A stretch of 64,000 nt of DNA, taken from Stenotrophobium sp050739895 (GTDB taxonomy: Bacteria > Pseudomonadota > Gammaproteobacteria > Nevskiales > Nevskiaceae). Of the stretch, positions 63,263 to 64,000 are shown one piece after another. The notes under the pieces are model-generated. The model had not been told where the DNA came from. It searched no databases and was given only the letters and a program-made list of their open reading frames with translations. The stretch covers positions 13,496 through 77,495 of the forward strand of contig JBOICK010000100.1 of the NCBI GenBank assembly GCA_050739895.1. Reading direction: 5' to 3'. Position 1 is the first letter of the stretch; each line of letters starts with the position of its first letter. A program made the translations under genes and the position numbers.

Positions 63263-64000
63263 TTAGGCCCCTTCGATAACTTTGCGCGCTGCTTCGTTCT
63301 TGATCTCGCCGCCGTGCGTCAGCGCGGTCTTGGCGATGACTTCGTCGTCCCAATCGAGCTTGAGCAGCTGGTCCTTGATCATCAACTCGAGCAGGTTGAA
63401 CTGGTTCTTCGAGTACAGCTCGCTGGCGTGCTCGCCGAGTAGCGACGGCACGTTGAGCGGCGCGACAATCGTCACCTGCCCGATCTGCACGGTCTCGCCC
63501 GGTTGCGTGTATTCGCAGTTGCCGCCGCCTTCCGCAGCGAGATCAATGATCACCGCACCGGCCTTCATGCCGTCGACCTGCGCCTTGCTGATCAGCTTGG
63601 GCGACGGACGACCTGGAATCGCGGCGGTGGTGATGATGATGTCGGCCTGCTGGATGTGCTTGGTGACGATTGAGGCGATCTTGTCTTTTTCCTCCTGCGT
63701 CAGTTCGCGGGCGTAGCCGCCGGTGCCGCGCGCATCGACGCCGGTATCGACGAACTTGGCGCCCAGCGATTCGGCCTGTTCCTTGGTTTCGGGACGCACG
63801 TCATAGCCCTCGGTCATCGCGCCGAGGCGGCGCGCGGTGGCCAGCGCCTGCAGGCCGGCGACGCCGAGGCCCATCACCAGACACTTGGCCGGGCGGATCG
63901 AGCCGACCGCTGTGGTCATCATCGGCAGGATGCGCGCCAGATGCGTGGCGCCGAGCAGCGCGGAGTAATAACCGGCCAGCGCGGCCTGGCTGGACAGCGC
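63263..64000 (-). CDS. pntA1: NAD(P) transhydrogenase subunit alpha-1, partial (5' end outside window)
   Basis: The reading frame is open through the window edge, giving 245 codons of the C-terminal part. The NAD-binding Rossmann region (CLVMGLGVAGLQALATARRLGA) and RPETKEQAESLGAKFVD, TTAAIPGRPSPKLI, IDLAAEGGGNCE are typical of PntA/alanine dehydrogenase-like domain I. Two nt before pntA2. Confidence 0.95.
   Translation of the reverse strand, partial: ALSSQAALAGYYSALLGATHLARILPMMTTAVGSIRPAKCLVMGLGVAGLQALATARRLGAMTEGYDVRPETKEQAESLGAKFVDTGVDARGTGGYARELTQEEKDKIASIVTKHIQQADIIITTAAIPGRPSPKLISKAQVDGMKAGAVIIDLAAEGGGNCEYTQPGETVQIGQVTIVAPLNVPSLLGEHASELYSKNQFNLLELMIKDQLLKLDWDDEVIAKTALTHGGEIKNEAARKVIEGA

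Overview
The window is GC-rich (roughly 60-65%) bacterial chromosome with dense genes, short spacers, many ATGA stop/start overlaps and no rRNA, tRNA, prophage or CRISPR array that I can see. Gene content points to a gammaproteobacterium, probably near Xanthomonadales/Nevskiales: DesT-DesC-DesB, cyoABCD followed by SURF1, glrK-glrG-glrR in the enterobacterial order, two-lipoyl AceF and a pnt operon split into alpha-1/alpha-2/beta. The taxonomic guess is an inference from gene content only.

Layout. 1-4.6 kb: 3' end of mnmE, a small lipoprotein, a hypothetical/thioesterase pair, a Nudix hydrolase, a lower-GC Mrr-like nuclease and a secreted coiled-coil protein. 4.6-11.8 kb: an acetyl-CoA hydrolase/transferase-family gene divergent from aceE-aceF and a small lipoprotein. 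11.7-15.5 kb: a CpxAR/OmpR-type two-component pair and a six-repeat NHL lipoprotein. 15.5-24.2 kb: an alkyltransferase-like protein, an M13 peptidase, two methionine-sulfoxide reductases, a YhhN protein, a class I amidotransferase, TerC, an aldehyde dehydrogenase and an ArsR-AHSA1-AHSA1 operon. 24.3-36.2 kb: cupin, uvrD, SPOR protein, argS, WbuC-like cupin, YoaK, priA, a DMT permease, a small hypothetical and a lipase-like hydrolase. 36.2-39.3 kb: the desaturase system desB-desC with its repressor gene desT and two matching operators. 39.4-45.8 kb: cytochrome bo3 oxidase (cyoABCD plus SURF1) divergent from an MFS symporter. 45.9-49.2 kb: glrK-glrG-glrR. 49.5-57.6 kb: a six-gene exopolysaccharide cluster. 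57.6-61.3 kb: a broken queuosine-transporter fragment, a DHA2 MFS exporter, a YciI protein, intact yhhQ and a VOC protein. 61.5-64 kb: pntB, pntA2 and partial pntA1.

The most interesting system is the divergent pair glrKGR / exopolysaccharide cluster. The intergenic region carries three exact TGTC-N10-GACA sites, the sequence known to be bound by GlrR, followed by a good sigma-54 -24/-12 promoter and a strong ribosome binding site. The operon encodes a zinc-ribbon protein with a degenerate GGDEF-like domain, a processive family-2 glycosyltransferase, a TolC channel fused to a glycosidase-like TIM barrel, an HlyD/Alg44-like adaptor, a UDP-sugar epimerase and a stand-alone GlmS-type glutaminase domain. 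This looks like a tripartite polysaccharide synthesis and export machine under GlrKR/sigma-54 control.

The second unexplained signal is a family of five intergenic elements of 111-112 bp (about 6.9, 18.1, 24.2, 33.4 and 60.7 kb). Each has inverted ends of the type TCACCCGCT/AGCGGGTGA, a variable spacer of 24 nt (23 once), an AT-rich core of exactly 46 nt bounded by GTT and AAC, and another variable 24-nt spacer. Lengths are conserved while spacer sequences are not. I do not recognise this element.
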